Below, one piece after another: positions 8,380 to 17,090 of a stretch of 64,000 nt of DNA. The notes beneath the pieces are model-generated. The model did not search any database. It was not told the origin of the DNA and was given only the letters and a program-made list of their open reading frames with translations. Position 1 is the stretch's first letter. Each line of letters begins with the position of its first letter. Both the position numbers and the translations under genes were made by a program. Origin of the DNA: Magnetococcales bacterium DCbin4 (lineage in GTDB: Bacteria; Pseudomonadota; Magnetococcia; Magnetococcales; UBA8363); contig PEAN01000006.1 in assembly GCA_002753735.1 (NCBI GenBank), forward strand, positions 39,027 through 103,026, given 5' to 3'.

Positions 8380-9060
8380 ATGAAACGATGGATCATGGGA
8401 TTGGTTGTGACGGGTGGCTTGGCCTGGATGGACGAAAGTCACGCAGCACGCCTCACCCTGGGAGATTTTTCTTCACAAAATTTAAACGGTTGGCAACGGA
8501 AAAGTTTTCAGGGAGAAAATCAATGGCAGTTTGAACATGCGTCGCACGCCCCCGATCCTGACCTGTATCACCTTCGTGTGCAAAGCAATGACACCGCCGA
8601 AGGAATGATCCGCAAAGAAACCGTAGACTTGAAACAGTGGCCCATCCTGCACTGGTCATGGCGGGTTGCCCTGCCCTTACCTGAAGGCGCAGAACAAACC
8701 CGTGCGGGTGATGATTTTGCCGCCCGAATCGGTATCATCATCGCCGATGGCCCCTTCCCCTGGCAAACCTACAGCATCAACTACGTCCATTCCAGTACGC
8801 TGCCAGCGGGGACACATTGGCAGAGTCCCTATTCCGATCATGTCTTCATGCTGGCCGTTGCCCGCAATGGACAAGATCACAATGAATGGCAACATTTCCG
8901 CCGCAATGTCGCCATGGACTTCAAACAGTTGTTCAATCGTGACATCGACCGCATTCAGGCCGTAGCCATCATGGTCGATACCGATAATACCCATGGCAAG
9001 GCACAAACCTGGTTCGGCGACGTGTTCTTTTCGGATCAATCCCATCCTCCCACCCCCTGA
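8380..9060 (+). CDS. DUF3047 domain secreted protein
   Basis: 226 residues from ATG 8380 (GGAGGG upstream). A signal peptide (KRWIMGLVVTGGLAWM, cleavage near SHA) is followed by the DUF3047 pattern: LHWSWRVALPLPEGAEQ, then DFAARIGIIIADG, then a C-terminal VDTDNTHGKAQTWFGDVFFS. DUF3047 proteins are predicted jelly-roll-like periplasmic proteins of unknown function. The gene is divergent from the repeat-protein gene across a 174-bp interval. Confidence 0.8.
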   Translation: MKRWIMGLVVTGGLAWMDESHAARLTLGDFSSQNLNGWQRKSFQGENQWQFEHASHAPDPDLYHLRVQSNDTAEGMIRKETVDLKQWPILHWSWRVALPLPEGAEQTRAGDDFAARIGIIIADGPFPWQTYSINYVHSSTLPAGTHWQSPYSDHVFMLAVARNGQDHNEWQHFRRNVAMDFKQLFNRDIDRIQAVAIMVDTDNTHGKAQTWFGDVFFSDQSHPPTP

Positions 9061-9406
9061 TCGTGATGATTAATACAGAATGTTTCATGAGACAAACTGT
9101 ATCGGAACAAAATGACTCATCGGATAATATATTTTAGATTCAATTAGTTAGATAACGATTCAATCCAATACCCAACGCAACACGAACTGTTGAAAAACAC
9201 ACAATGGAAAGTGCTTTATCCATTAAATTAACATATAATATGTGTTTATATTATAATTCATTGTAAATAAACATATTTCTAGCACGAACACCAATCCCGA
9301 TGTGTGGCACGAAGCATGCGATATATTGAGTGACAGCACGCAGTATCCAACATGTGAACTGCGGTATTGGAATAAGAAAAACAAAAAAAGAGTGAGGAGT
9401 AGTGCC
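9061..9406. other. AT-rich intergenic region upstream of the ankyrin gene
   Basis: About 345 bp, markedly richer in A/T than its surroundings (many ATATAT/TTATAA stretches between 9125 and 9270). It has no plausible gene. A promoter and leader for the ankyrin gene are likely here; I see no confident riboswitch or operator. Confidence 0.5.
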
Positions 9407-10381
9407 ATGAAGACGGGACGTTTGAAATTGGTCGCTTCAGTGCTGGCGTTGACAGCGGGGGTGGCGATCTGGGCTGGGAAGCCGACGGAATCTTCACCCA
9501 TGGTGTCCAATGAAATGGCGATGGCGGCCATGGATGGGAATATTAATGATATCAATCGTTTGCTGCGTGAAGGATGGGATGTGAACCATGGTGGCAAACT
9601 GGGAAATACCACATTGATGTGGGCAGCGGAATATGGCCAAACCCGTGTCGTGAACAGCCTGCTTGCCGCCAATGCGGAGGTCAACGCGGTGAATCGTTGG
9701 GGTCAATCGGCGCTGACGCTGGCGGTACAATGGGGCAATGAAGAGATTGTGGACATGCTGTTGGCGCATGGTGCCGATGTGAAACACGCGGCAAACAACG
9801 GCAGCACGGCGTTGATGAGAGCGGCACAATACGATTTCGATAATCTGGTCCAAAAACTCATCGATCATGGTGCCGATGTTGCCCAACTCGACCATCAGGG
9901 TCGTTCCGCGTTGTTGGTAGCGGCCGAATGGGGTTCATTGAAAGCCACCGAACGTTTGTTGGCGGCGGGTGCCAATCACAACCTTCAGGACAAAGCGGGA
10001 TTCTCAGCTCTAATGCTGGCCGCCATGAATGGTCATGAAGGGGTGGTCGAGGCATTGTTGACCAAGGGAACCCGGGATATCGTACGCCATGAATGCGGCT
10101 GCACAGCACTCCACCTGGCAGCAGAAAAGGGTTATTCAGGAATCGTACAGACCCTGGTTGCCCATGGCGCAGATGTCAACGCAGTCAATCAATGGGGCGT
10201 ATCACCGTTGATGCTGGCCGCTGCCAACGACCGCTTTGATGTGGTCAAGATTTTGCTGTCTCATGGGGCCAACCCCACATTGAAGGATATCGATGGCAAA
10301 ACCGTAGCTCGGCACTATGGCCGCACCAATGAAAAAACAGCCATGGGAAAACTGTTGGCAAAGGTGGGTGCCTTGATTTGA
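9407..10381 (+). CDS. Secreted ankyrin-repeat protein
   Basis: 324 residues from ATG 9407 with GAGGAG upstream. Residues 1-24 form a signal peptide (RLKLVASVLALTAGVAIWAG). About eight to nine ankyrin repeats follow, each with the pattern G-x-T/S-A-L-x-x-A-A-x-x-G-x-x-x-x-V-x-x-L-L-x-x-G-A (e.g. GNTTLMWAAEYGQTRVVNSL). Bacterial ankyrin proteins with export signals mostly act as periplasmic protein-binding scaffolds, for instance protecting catalases. It stands alone between an AT-rich leader and its own terminator. Confidence 0.88.
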   Translation: MKTGRLKLVASVLALTAGVAIWAGKPTESSPMVSNEMAMAAMDGNINDINRLLREGWDVNHGGKLGNTTLMWAAEYGQTRVVNSLLAANAEVNAVNRWGQSALTLAVQWGNEEIVDMLLAHGADVKHAANNGSTALMRAAQYDFDNLVQKLIDHGADVAQLDHQGRSALLVAAEWGSLKATERLLAAGANHNLQDKAGFSALMLAAMNGHEGVVEALLTKGTRDIVRHECGCTALHLAAEKGYSGIVQTLVAHGADVNAVNQWGVSPLMLAAANDRFDVVKILLSHGANPTLKDIDGKTVARHYGRTNEKTAMGKLLAKVGALI

Positions 10382-10436
10382 TTTCTTGAACTGCTGCCTC
10401 CCTCGACATCGTTGTCACGATTCGTCGGGTTTTTCA

Positions 10437-10471
10437 ACGGGTGCAACGTTTGGCGCACCCGTTTTTTTTTA
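10437..10471 (+). terminator. Rho-independent terminator of the ankyrin gene
   Basis: Stem ACGGGTGC (10437-10444) and GCACCCGT (10455-10462) followed by a T-run to about 10470. Confidence 0.85.
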
Positions 10472-10528
10472 TCGAGAAATCAAACATTTTTTCTGAAAAT
10501 ATTGACATTCATATTGGTTATTAAAAGA

Positions 10529-10557
10529 AAAAAGGTCTGGAAGATTACCCAGACCTT
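10529..10557 (-). terminator. Rho-independent terminator of yqgE
   Basis: Stem AAGGTCTGG (10532-10540) and CCAGACCTT (10549-10557). On the minus strand it is followed by a T-rich tract, 27 bp beyond the yqgE stop. Confidence 0.8.
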
Positions 10558-10583
10558 CATATTTTTCAATCAGCGTTCCAACA

Positions 10584-11147
10584 TCAATTGGTCATGTGAC
10601 TGCCCCAATCCACCAGTTTGGCGGGGTCGATTCCCATGATCTTCAACGCCGATTCCCAACGCGTATTGACCGGGGTTTCAAAAAGGATGTTGCGGTTCAA
10701 CCCTGTCACCAGCCAGGCGTTTTCCTTCAATTCCGTTTCCAACTGACCACCCGCCCAACCCGAATATCCCAGGGCAAAAAGAAACCTCCCCGACGAACGT
10801 CCTTCAACCAGATGCCGCAGAATATCGGGGTTGGTCCCAAGAAACAAATTTTCCTCGACCTTAAGATTGCCCGGAATTTCCAAGAATTCTTCGTACAGGA
10901 TGAACCCCCGATCCACCGCCACCGGTCCCCCCTGATAAACGATGGCCGAATCATGCCGGTTCCAATCCAAACCGAGTTGCGCCAGAATTTCCTGCATTGA
11001 TGCGGGATGGGCCTGGTTGATGACCAGTCCCAACGCCCCTTCTTCATTGTGTGAACAAATGAACAGAACGGAACGTTCAAAATTGGGATCATTCAGACTG
11101 GGCATGGCAATCAAGAATTTTCCCTCGAGGCTTTGACTCCGATCCAT
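10584..11147 (-). CDS. yqgE: YqgE/AlgH family protein (UPF0301)
   Basis: 187 residues. LEGKFLIAMPSLNDPNFERS and FICSHNEEGALGLVINQ near the N-terminus, and GYSGWAGGQLETELKENAWL in the C-terminal half, are diagnostic for UPF0301 (YqgE/AlgH). These are cytosolic proteins of unclear function, first linked to alginate regulation in Pseudomonas. I prefer ATG 11147, seven bases after GGGGG, over the GTG at 11153. It follows mpl on the same strand by 15 bp and ends at its own terminator. Confidence 0.9.
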   Translation of the reverse strand: MDRSQSLEGKFLIAMPSLNDPNFERSVLFICSHNEEGALGLVINQAHPASMQEILAQLGLDWNRHDSAIVYQGGPVAVDRGFILYEEFLEIPGNLKVEENLFLGTNPDILRHLVEGRSSGRFLFALGYSGWAGGQLETELKENAWLVTGLNRNILFETPVNTRWESALKIMGIDPAKLVDWGSHMTN

Positions 11148-11162
11148 TCGCACACCCCCGAT

Positions 11163-12572
11163 TTACGAGTACACTTCAGTCAGCCGATGATGCAACCGTT
11201 CATGAATGCCATCAAAGCCACCATTGCTCATGATGATACAATGATCGCCTTTCTTTAAATGATTTGTCAAATATTCCGCAGCCTCCAGACCATTGGCGAC
11301 GACACAAGCCCTGGGTTCCGGCCCGGAGTGCCCTTGATTGAGGTAATGCGCCACCGCATCCACATCCAACAGTTTGTCAGGGGCCATGCCACGCGGGGCG
11401 GGGCGGGCCAAGACCACAAAATCGGCCTGTGCCAGTGCGGGTGCCAACCGCTCCTGGTGTGCCCGGGAACGCATGGTATTGGAGCGCGGCTCAATCACCA
11501 CCCAAACCCGGTTCGAACCGACTTTGCATTTCAATCCATCGATGGTCGTTGCCATGGCGGTTGGATGGTGGGCAAAATCATCGTAGATTCGGATGTCTTC
11601 GACATTGAACCGTTCCTGAAGGCGCCGCGCCACCCCCTGAAACCGTTCCAATCCCTGCTTGATCATCGCCGGATCGACCTGGTGATGCAGACAGGTCGCC
11701 GCCGCCGCCAGACCGTTGAGGACATTGTGCCGTCCCAACAATTCCCAATGAACCTGAAAAATTTCCCGCTGATTGTGAAACAAACTCCAATGTTGACCAT
11801 CGGCACGGTTCAAACGGGCAGTATAGGCAACATCGTCCCGATTCAGGCCATAGGTCACCACCGGAGCATGTGCACGCTCCGCCAGGCTTCGGATTTCAGG
11901 GTCATCCCAGTTGGCCATGACCTGGCCATTGGCAGGAACCAGGCGTAACAACAGGCGAAATTGGACCCGGATGGCTTCCAGATCGGGATAAATGTCGCCA
12001 TGGTCGAATTCCAGGTTATGCAAGATCAATGTTTTCGGGTGATAATGAAGAAACTTGGGCCTCTTGTCAAAAAAGGCGGTGTCATACTCATCTCCCTCAA
12101 TCACGACCCATTGGCTCTGGGGAAACCTGGCACCCACACCAAAATCCCTGGGAATACCGCCAATGAAAAAACCGGGCCGCAAACCCGCTTCATCCATCAG
12201 GCGGGCAATCATGCTGGTTGTCGTGGTTTTGCCATGGGTCCCCGTGACGACCACCGGATGCCGTCCCTCCAACACGTTTTCGAACAACCATTGCCCCCCC
12301 GAACGGAAAGGAATGCCACGATTCATGGCCTCCTCCAGTTCCGGATTCCCCCGCGAGATGGCATTGCCAACCAGGACCATGTCGGGAACGGGATGCAGAT
12401 TTTCAGCACGGAATCCCTCTTGCAGGGGAATCCCCAAATCACGCAGAAAAAGACTCATGGGAGGATAGACACCATGGTCCGATCCTGTGACCACCCATCC
12501 CCGCTCCTTGGCCAGGGCGGCCAGACCCGCCATCGCGGTGCCACAAATTCCGATGATGTGCAAATGGGGCAT
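11163..12572 (-). CDS. mpl: UDP-N-acetylmuramate:L-Ala-gamma-D-Glu-meso-DAP ligase
   Basis: 469 residues. Mpl attaches tripeptide recovered from old cell wall to UDP-MurNAc, a murein-recycling reaction in the cytosol. The N-terminal Rossmann part (HIIGICGTAMAGLAAL) and the ATP loop TGTHGKTTTTSM are of the Mur ligase type. The segments IGGIPRDFGVGARF, EGDEYDTAFFDKRPKF and ILHNLEFDHGDIYPDL are the features that separate Mpl from MurC. It sits directly downstream of ampD (3 bp gap), so two steps of murein recycling are co-transcribed. Confidence 0.95.
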   Translation of the reverse strand: MPHLHIIGICGTAMAGLAALAKERGWVVTGSDHGVYPPMSLFLRDLGIPLQEGFRAENLHPVPDMVLVGNAISRGNPELEEAMNRGIPFRSGGQWLFENVLEGRHPVVVTGTHGKTTTTSMIARLMDEAGLRPGFFIGGIPRDFGVGARFPQSQWVVIEGDEYDTAFFDKRPKFLHYHPKTLILHNLEFDHGDIYPDLEAIRVQFRLLLRLVPANGQVMANWDDPEIRSLAERAHAPVVTYGLNRDDVAYTARLNRADGQHWSLFHNQREIFQVHWELLGRHNVLNGLAAAATCLHHQVDPAMIKQGLERFQGVARRLQERFNVEDIRIYDDFAHHPTAMATTIDGLKCKVGSNRVWVVIEPRSNTMRSRAHQERLAPALAQADFVVLARPAPRGMAPDKLLDVDAVAHYLNQGHSGPEPRACVVANGLEAAEYLTNHLKKGDHCIIMSNGGFDGIHERLHHRLTEVYS

Positions 12573-12575
12573 GTA

Positions 12576-13154
12576 TCATTTCTCCCAGATCAATGGCCAG
12601 TCACAAGAGCGGGCCGAAACACCCGGTTCACCCAGAAGCATTCTGAGCCGGGACCAATCGAACATGGGTCCTGGATCCCATTTGCGTCCGGGGGCAACAT
12701 GTTCATGGCCGACGATCCGATCCACGCCGAGCGCGGGGTAACGTCCTTGAAGTTGCGAGATCAAACCGGCCAGGGTTGAATATTGAGTGTCCTCGAATGG
12801 TGTCTTGGCATCCCCTTCCAACTCGATGCCGATGGAAAAATCATTGCACCCTTCGCGCCCTTCCCAGACGCTCAGGCCGGCATGCCACGCCCGCCGTTGG
12901 ACCGGAACATATTGGGTCACATCACCCGAACGTTGGATGACAAAGTGAGCCGAAACCTTGAGCGTGGCGATTTCCTGGAAGAACGGATGGGCAGAGGGAT
13001 CCAACTTCCCCATGAACAGGGCCTCAACATGGGGACCGCCAAACTCGCCCGGAGGAAGGCTGATGGCATGTACCACGACCAGATCGATGGCAACGGCATC
13101 GGGTCTGGCATTATGATGGGGCGATGGGCAGTACCGGAATGCAGGAACCGTCAG
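12576..13154 (-). CDS. ampD: 1,6-anhydro-N-acetylmuramyl-L-alanine amidase AmpD, probable CTG start
   Basis: AmpD removes the peptide from anhydro-muropeptides in the cytosol. The conserved stretch [10 protein letters not shown], then [55 protein letters not shown] and [16 protein letters not shown] carry the zinc ligands (His of VVVH, His of VGHE, Asp of WDPG). AmpD normally begins just before this. No ATG, GTG or TTG lies in frame there, but a CTG at 13152-13154 has GGAG eight bases upstream and overlaps the NifU-like stop by 4 bp. I therefore propose CTG initiation, giving about 192 residues. The frame is open upstream through the tRNA, which is not coding. Confidence 0.85.
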   Translation of the reverse strand: MTVPAFRYCPSPHHNARPDAVAIDLVVVHAISLPPGEFGGPHVEALFMGKLDPSAHPFFQEIATLKVSAHFVIQRSGDVTQYVPVQRRAWHAGLSVWEGREGCNDFSIGIELEGDAKTPFEDTQYSTLAGLISQLQGRYPALGVDRIVGHEHVAPGRKWDPGPMFDWSRLRMLLGEPGVSARSCDWPLIWEK

Positions 13155-13375
13155 GGGACGTTCTCCACGGAAACGACTTCCGGAATCCGCTCCTTGAGCA
13201 CCCGCTCGATCCCTCCCTTGAGGGTCATGGTGGCTCCCGGGCAGGAACCACAGGCGCCGCGTAAACGTACATTGACGACATTGCCCGGAGTCACGTCGAC
13301 CAATTCGACATCGCCCCCATCTCTTTGCAGATAGGGCCGAATTTCTTGCAGGACCTTTTCCACGCGCTCGCGCAT
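13151..13375 (-). CDS. NifU-like C-terminal domain Fe-S scaffold protein
   Basis: 74 residues, a stand-alone NifU C-terminal domain (Nfu type). The CxxC that binds a transferable [4Fe-4S] cluster is in [20 protein letters not shown]. The start [20 protein letters not shown] is canonical. It presumably delivers Fe-S clusters to client proteins such as MiaB and the radical SAM enzyme in this window. It overlaps the proposed ampD start. Confidence 0.92.
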   Translation of the reverse strand: MRERVEKVLQEIRPYLQRDGGDVELVDVTPGNVVNVRLRGACGSCPGATMTLKGGIERVLKERIPEVVSVENVP

Positions 13376-13415
13376 AGTGACCCCGGAATGGAAAAATATG
13401 TTGCTTTAGGAATAA

Positions 13416-13491
13416 TGGCGTCCCGTAGGGGAATCGAACCCCTGTTACCGGCGTGAAAGGCCGATGTCCTAGTCCACTAGACGAACGGGAC
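13416..13491 (-). tRNA. tRNA-Glu (anticodon TTC)
   Basis: 76 nt including the encoded CCA. The acceptor stem GTCCCGT pairs with ACGGGAC, the T-loop is GGTTCGAATCC and the anticodon loop CTTTCAC gives TTC. The cloverleaf is complete on the minus strand. Confidence 0.95.
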
Positions 13492-13635
13492 ACATAAAGA
13501 AGCCGGAGGCACTCAGGCAATCCGGTTGCAAGAACTCACCTCACCCAACACCATCATTGGTCGTGCTTGCGGTGCATACAGTAAAAGGAATCATCGCGAT
13601 TGGCAACCCCATCTTTATCAAAAAATAAAAAAAAA
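13492..13635. other. Short spacer upstream of tRNA-Glu
   Basis: 144 bp between the glycosyltransferase stop and tRNA-Glu. A run of A around 13621-13636 lies just past the glycosyltransferase stop, giving a T-tract on the minus strand, but I see no clear stem before it. Confidence 0.4.
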
Positions 13636-14814
13636 TCAGATTTCCCTTTCCCCCCCGGGATGGACCCTGTGGTAAGCTGCCATTAAACCTTGAAAATATC
13701 GTTCCCGTGAATAAACCCGGCGCACTTTTTCCCATCCTTTGCGCCCCAACCGGGCGGCATGTTCCGGCTCCTGCCACAATGAAGTGATCCGTTCAGCCAA
13801 TGCCTCGCCATCGCCCATGGGAAACAACCATCCATTGTCGCCATCATCGATGATTTCCCCAAGCCCCCCCACATCCGATGCCACGACCGGCTTGGCCTGG
13901 GCCATGGCCTCCAGGACCGTCATCGGAAAACCCTCAAACCACACGCTCGGCAGCACCACCATACGGGCCTGGCGTATGAATCCCACCAGTGATGCGGGTG
14001 TCATGTGTCCCAGAAAACGGACATTTTCCGGAACCTGCCTGACCAGGGGGGAATCCTTGTCGAAGCCCCCCGCCAGGTGAAATGGAACCCGGGGACACCG
14101 GCGGGCGGCATGAAGCAGCACTTCGATTCCTTTTTCCTTGCTGATTCGACCCACATACGCACAATAATCACCGCCACCAGCGGTTGGGGGCGGCGGATCG
14201 GCAGGGAGGTCAATGGCATTGGGGATCACACAGATACGTGCTGCATCAAAACCTTCTTCAATCAACCATTGCTTTTGAAACCCGGTCAAGGTTGCAAACA
14301 GATGGACATGTCTCTTGAAATATCCCAATCGGTCCGCAGCCATTCCCCGCAGGGCATAGCCCAGGCTCTTGGCCCACTGCCCCTCGCAATTGTGGATGAA
14401 ACATTGGTGCGGCTGACCACCGCGACAACGGACACAAATGGCCCCCTGATGCAGATGCAGTCCGGTTGGGCACACCAGACGATAATTATGTACCGTCATC
14501 ACAACAGGAACGCCGTGCAGACCGCATTCGGGCAGAATGGCAGGGGAAATCAGGGGGAAGAGGTTGTGTATATGAACAATATCTGGTTGTTCCCATTCGA
14601 GAAAACGACGAAACTTCCTTCGGGAGAACGGGTTGTGGATACCACTGAAAAAAGCTCGGACCCGCCCGAAAGGGAGGTTTTGAATTTCCGCACTGCCACG
14701 CATGAAGGTCACCACTTCATGCCCCCCTTCCTCAAGAACCGCTTTTTGGAACGCAACGACCGTCTCTTCCCCGCTGGGCCGGCCGTAGGCATTATGGACC
14801 AGTGCAATTTTCAC
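13636..14814 (-). CDS. Glycosyltransferase family 4
   Basis: 392 residues. The N-terminal Rossmann half has MKIALVHNAYGRPSGEE and a DIVHIHNLFPLISPAIL donor/acceptor loop. The C-terminal GT-B half has YVGRISKEKGIEVLLHA and the E-x7-E retaining motif FEGFPMTVLEAMAQAKPVVA. A Cys-rich insert (CVRCRGG, CFIHNC) lies near residue 130, a feature of some GT4 enzymes of exopolysaccharide or LPS synthesis. There are no neighbouring polysaccharide genes, so the acceptor is unknown. It is convergent with nothing and divergent from tlyA. Confidence 0.87.
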   Translation of the reverse strand: MKIALVHNAYGRPSGEETVVAFQKAVLEEGGHEVVTFMRGSAEIQNLPFGRVRAFFSGIHNPFSRRKFRRFLEWEQPDIVHIHNLFPLISPAILPECGLHGVPVVMTVHNYRLVCPTGLHLHQGAICVRCRGGQPHQCFIHNCEGQWAKSLGYALRGMAADRLGYFKRHVHLFATLTGFQKQWLIEEGFDAARICVIPNAIDLPADPPPPTAGGGDYCAYVGRISKEKGIEVLLHAARRCPRVPFHLAGGFDKDSPLVRQVPENVRFLGHMTPASLVGFIRQARMVVLPSVWFEGFPMTVLEAMAQAKPVVASDVGGLGEIIDDGDNGWLFPMGDGEALAERITSLWQEPEHAARLGRKGWEKVRRVYSRERYFQGLMAAYHRVHPGGEREI

Positions 14815-14918
14815 GGCATCACCTGAATGGTTGTCACAGAGACTACAAGATCAAAGAATAAAGAGCGCCGGATGCCCATACTGATCGACTCCAAACGCAT
14901 CATGCGTGGAGAACTCCT

Positions 14919-15764
14919 GTGAGTGGCAAAAAACGTGACCGTCTGGATCAACGGGTCTGGACTGAAGGGTTCGCCGATACCCTGGAATTGGCCCAACGGC
15001 TGATTATGGCGGGGACCATTCTTGTCGATGACCACCCGGTCACCAAGCCGGGAACGCTGGTCTCCCATCAGGCGCGGTTGCGCCACAGAACGAAACCTTC
15101 CCCCTGGGTCTCGCGAGGTGGCATCAAACTGGCCCATGCCATCGACACCTGGTCGATCTCCCTGGCGGACAAAACCTGCCTCGACGTTGGCGCCTCAACC
15201 GGAGGATTCACCCAGGTATTGCTCCATCATGGGGCCAACAAGGTGATTGCCATGGATGTGGGTTACGGTCAACTCGACTGGAAACTGGTCTCCGACCCCA
15301 GAGTCGTCGTCATGGACCGTTTCAACATCCGTGACCTCCAACCCAGCGATCTCCCCGAGGGAGTCGATTTTATCGTGGTGGATGTCAGTTTCATTGCCCT
15401 CACCCGCATTCTTTCCCCCCTGCACACGGTGTTGAACACCGGGGGAGAAGGAATTCTCCTGGTCAAACCTCAGTTTGAACTCCCACCGCACAAAGTCGCC
15501 ACCGGTGGCATCGTCCATGACGAACACGCCCGGCAACAGGCGGTGACCACCGTGACCGACCAATGCCACGCTTTGGGATTCAAGGTCATCGCCGTCACCC
15601 CCGCGCCCGTCACCGGAGCCAAGGGAAACCAGGAATATCTACTTTATTTCTCATTAACCAAAAATAATCAGGGGTCTGAGGGATTGCCCCCAGAACTTGA
15701 TGCCCTTCGGGCACGAGAAACCCATCACCTTGGGGGCTTCGCCCCCAACCCCCCTGAGGAATGA
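14919..15764 (+). CDS. tlyA: TlyA-type rRNA 2'-O-methyltransferase with odd C-terminus
   Basis: 281 residues from GTG 14919 (GGAG upstream). An N-terminal S4 RNA-binding domain (RLDQRVWTEGFADTLELAQR) precedes an FtsJ/RrmJ-like domain with CLDVGASTGGFTQVLLHHGA (motif I) and GEGILLVKPQFELPPHKV. TlyA enzymes 2'-O-methylate 16S and 23S rRNA in organisms where this has been studied; many homologues are annotated as hemolysin. The fold normally ends near GNQEYLLYFSL, about residue 250. The last ~30 residues are translated from a dispersed palindromic repeat (GGCTTCGCCCCCAACCCCCC), so the native stop has probably been replaced. Confidence 0.9.
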   Translation: MSGKKRDRLDQRVWTEGFADTLELAQRLIMAGTILVDDHPVTKPGTLVSHQARLRHRTKPSPWVSRGGIKLAHAIDTWSISLADKTCLDVGASTGGFTQVLLHHGANKVIAMDVGYGQLDWKLVSDPRVVVMDRFNIRDLQPSDLPEGVDFIVVDVSFIALTRILSPLHTVLNTGGEGILLVKPQFELPPHKVATGGIVHDEHARQQAVTTVTDQCHALGFKVIAVTPAPVTGAKGNQEYLLYFSLTKNNQGSEGLPPELDALRARETHHLGGFAPNPPEE

Positions 15765-15783
15765 CGCTTTTGTTAAAATTCAA

Positions 15784-16047
15784 GTAACTATTCAGCACCC
15801 CATTTGCATTGAAATTATTGAGAAAAAAAAGAGGGCTTAAGGAATTGCCCCCAGGGTGTTGACTTTGTTTTTGAATTTAAACAAAAAGGTTTCCATGCGA
15901 TACCTTTGACATTATTTTTTAAGTCGAAAACAAAATCAAAAGCAAAAATTGGAGCTTTTGATTAAAAGTCAAAACCCCGGGGGCAATTCCTTAAGCCCCT
16001 TTTTTTCTTTCAATAATTCCACTATGGAGGGGGTGCTGAATAGTTAC
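15784..16047. repeat. 264-bp long inverted-repeat (MITE-like) element
   Basis: Arms of about 87 bp (15784-15870 and 15961-16047) are imperfect inverse copies. Both contain GTAACTATTCAGCACCCC at the outer end and GGGCTTAAGGAATTGCCCCC inside. The ~90-bp centre is AT-rich and non-coding. It lies between the convergent tlyA and fabH genes. The inner motif recurs at 63852-63874 and, weaker, at 15676-15700, so this is a dispersed family. It could act as a bidirectional terminator or be a miniature mobile element. Confidence 0.85.
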
Positions 16048-16088
16048 CAGCCCCCTTCTTTTCCTTGATCATCAGACCCGTCAACCCC

Positions 16089-17090
16089 CTACCACCGCAG
16101 CAACGCCGAAGCCCAGGTGAACCCCCCGCCGAAGGCATCCAGCAATACGATTTGGTTGGGCTGAATCCGACCATCCCGCACCGCCTCATCCAGGGCCAAA
16201 GGAACGCTGGCCGCTGAAGTGTTGCCATGATGATCAACGGTGACAATCACCCTTTCCTCGGGAATACCAATCCGTTTGGCAGTCGCCTGCAAAATACGCT
16301 TGTTGGCCTGATGGGGAATGAGCCAGTCCACATTGTCCACCGTCATACCATTGGCCGCCAGTGCCTCTTCGGCGACGGCCCCCATCGCTTTGACCGCCTG
16401 TTTGAATACTTCATTACCCTGCATGTCCACAAACCCCAGGGCCTCATGCCGGACATCAAAACCACGCGGCCGCCCTTTCGATATACCACCCGTCACATGC
16501 AACAATTCCACATGACTGCCATCGGCATGCATGTGGGTGGACAGAATGCCCCGGGATCCACCCTCCTCGACCGCATCCAAAACCACCGCCCCCGCACCAT
16601 CACCAAACAAAATGCAGGTGGTCCTGTCTTCCCAATCAAGAATACGGGTAAACGTCTCTGCCCCGACCACCAACACCTTTTTAGACATCCCTGACCGAAC
16701 AAACTGATCGGCAATACTCAGAGCATAGATGAAACCGGTACATACTGCCTGGATGTCAAATGCAGGTGCCTTGGCATTATGGGCACCGATCTTGTGCTGA
16801 ACGATGGCCGCTGTCGCCGGAAACACCAGATCGGGCGTAGATGTGGCACAAATGATCAAATCCAGATCTTCCGGGGCACAACCCGCCGCCTCAAGCGCCC
16901 GCCGACCCGCATGGGTCGCAAGATCAGAGGTCATCTCCTCCTCGGCGGCGATATGGCGTTCAAGAATGCCGGTCCGGCTGGAAATCCATTCGCTGGTTGT
17001 ATCTACGATTTTTGCCAATTCTTCATTGGTCATCCGTTTTTCCGGCAGGTAGGAACCTGTGCCAATGATCCTGGCCCGCGGTGCGTTCAT
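16089..17090 (-). CDS. fabH: 3-oxoacyl-[ACP] synthase III
   Basis: 333 residues. FabH condenses acetyl-CoA with malonyl-ACP to start fatty acid synthesis. Catalytic Cys117 is in QAVCTGFIYALSIA, the His in WLIPHQANKRI and the Asn in VDHHGNTSAASVP, giving the complete Cys-His-Asn triad. The start ATG overlaps the plsX stop by 4 bp. fabD/fabG/acpP, often next in this operon, are not here: the long inverted repeat follows instead. Confidence 0.96.
   Translation of the reverse strand: MNAPRARIIGTGSYLPEKRMTNEELAKIVDTTSEWISSRTGILERHIAAEEEMTSDLATHAGRRALEAAGCAPEDLDLIICATSTPDLVFPATAAIVQHKIGAHNAKAPAFDIQAVCTGFIYALSIADQFVRSGMSKKVLVVGAETFTRILDWEDRTTCILFGDGAGAVVLDAVEEGGSRGILSTHMHADGSHVELLHVTGGISKGRPRGFDVRHEALGFVDMQGNEVFKQAVKAMGAVAEEALAANGMTVDNVDWLIPHQANKRILQATAKRIGIPEERVIVTVDHHGNTSAASVPLALDEAVRDGRIQPNQIVLLDAFGGGFTWASALLRW

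Noticed and set aside
13416..13491. tRNA-Glu as an integration site
   Set aside because: No integrase and no duplicated tRNA 3' end nearby.
13155..13520. N-terminal extension of the ampD frame
   Set aside because: It runs through the NifU-like gene and tRNA-Glu in another frame and lacks AmpD similarity.
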